Shown here piece after piece: positions 34,559 to 64,000 of a stretch of 64,000 nucleotides of DNA (positions within the stretch are counted from its first letter, which is position 1; every line of letters starts with the position of its first letter). The notes under the pieces were generated by a model. That model was not told where the DNA came from. It worked only from the letters and a program-made list of their open reading frames with translations, and did no database searches. Source of the stretch: Ecdyonurus torrentis (taxonomy: Eukaryota > Arthropoda > Insecta > Ephemeroptera > Heptageniidae). The translations under genes and the position numbers were made by a program. The stretch spans positions 20,910,217 through 20,974,216 of the forward strand of contig OX439132.1 in the NCBI GenBank assembly GCA_949318235.1, read 5' to 3'.

Positions 34559-34564
34559 AATAAA
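34559..34564 (+). terminator. Probable UBE2G2 polyadenylation signal
   Basis: AATAAA about 600 bp past the UBE2G2 stop. It lies only about 70 bp from the opposite-strand signal of the convergent LLTP gene, so the two transcripts end almost back to back. Confidence 0.5.
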
Positions 34565-34634
34565 TTAAATAGATGCTTCTTATTTTCTATGTTTAACCCG
34601 TAGTGTTTATAATGTATAATATGATACACTTCAC

Positions 34635-34638
34635 TTTA

Positions 34639-34641
<3 letters not shown>
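34635..34641 (-). terminator. LLTP polyadenylation signal overlapping its stop codon
   Basis: The minus-strand sequence CTTTAATAAAG contains the stop TAA (34641-34639) and AATAAA (34640-34635) overlapping. If used, the 3' UTR would be only about 20-30 nt. Confidence 0.6.
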
Positions 34642-63221
<28,580 letters not shown>

Positions 63222-64000
63222 CTAAAAAAGTAAATAATAATTATCGGTGATTTATTTATTTATTATTATTGTGTTTTTATTTTTTTGTTTTCAGAAAATG
63301 TCATTATATTCATTGTGAGTCTATTATTATTTTTATTGTTTTAATTTAATAATAATTTCAGTAAACAATACGTTCAGAAAATGTACTAATAGTTTTTTTT
63401 TACTACAAGGTCTATTTTTATATATTCTGGGACAAGTATTCGCCTTCGACTTGAAATGTAAGTCGCATGCACTTGCCGCAAGGACTATGGAAGTACATAT
63501 TGTCCCATATATTTCCAGAACATGTTGGTAGAATAAAAAAAAAAAGCTCTTATCCTGCACCAAGCATGGTATTTGTCAATCAAAAAATTGTAAGAAACAA
63601 GTGCTTAAGCCAGAGTGACATTCACTTGATCAACGTTGCATTTCTCCTCTTTTTATCGTTTTTTTTTTTTTTTTTTTTTTTCATGTCAACTCTACACAAA
63701 GTTGTTTCATTAATACTTATGGTATCTAACACTATATTTATCTTATATTTTGTCAATAACTGTATGTACTGTACATGACAAGAAAATTTGTGTTTGCAAG
63801 GCAGTAGAAATGATACAGCAAAGTTATTTTATAAGTGATTATTTTCCTAACCATATATCTTATTAGTAATTACTAATTAGTAAAACATAAAAAAATATTG
63901 CAGTTCCAACAAATTAACTAATAATTTTAATTTTTTTTCCTTTAATATTTATAGTTATCCCTATAGGAAATTGAAATTTTTAATTTTAGAATCGTAATTT
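63222..64000. other. LLTP intron running off the window
   Basis: No further exon is recognised on the minus strand. Contains a poly-T tract at about 63660-63680. The 5' half of the gene is expected beyond 64000. Confidence 0.6.

Overview
This is nuclear DNA from an invertebrate animal: AT-rich, with GT-AG introns, CpG-rich sequence only at one promoter, many (AT)n microsatellites and a very large load of transposon-derived sequence. The protein set (NOP58, UBE2G2, an apolipophorin/apoB-type lipid-transfer protein, an APE-type LINE) fits a bilaterian. The phylum cannot be fixed from this window. There is a 200-N assembly gap at 1001-1200.

Layout. From 1476 to 10850 (minus strand) lie two paralogous genes of an unrecognised family built from repeats of about 85-90 residues marked by the motif ERCRxY/F. 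The left one is partial at the gap. The right one has three exons, and a 132-bp miniature transposon sits inside its first coding exon. From 13033 to 16231 is a 5'-truncated but otherwise fresh LINE with a 12-bp target-site duplication. From 17585 to 26810 (minus) is a complete NOP58 gene, core protein of box C/D snoRNPs, with 11 constitutive coding exons (529 residues). Between its last two exons lies an extra, phase-compatible exon carrying a TARG1/OARD1-like macro domain (ADP-ribosyl-hydrolase family). NOP58 is head-to-head with UBE2G2 (27018-33961, plus, 5 exons, 167 residues), an ERAD ubiquitin-conjugating enzyme; 207 bp of CpG-rich shared promoter separate the two start codons. UBE2G2 converges tail-to-tail on a giant large-lipid-transfer protein (LLTP) gene that fills 34639-63221 (minus) and continues past the right edge. 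Its 24 exons in the window encode about 4,685 residues, including one 7,844-bp exon, a von Willebrand D domain and a vWA-like C-terminal region.

Mobile DNA. About thirty foldback (palindromic) elements occur in 64 kb, mostly in introns. Several carry diagnostic target duplications: 8 bp with YARNG-type ends (hAT-like), TTAA, TWA (Harbinger-like) and TA. One family of polar hairpins has 13-14 bp duplications, unusual for a cut-and-paste element. Insertions are often nested.

The genes do not form one pathway. The most notable biological signals are the possible NOP58-macro-domain fusion, the unnamed repeat-protein pair, and the extreme size of the LLTP.
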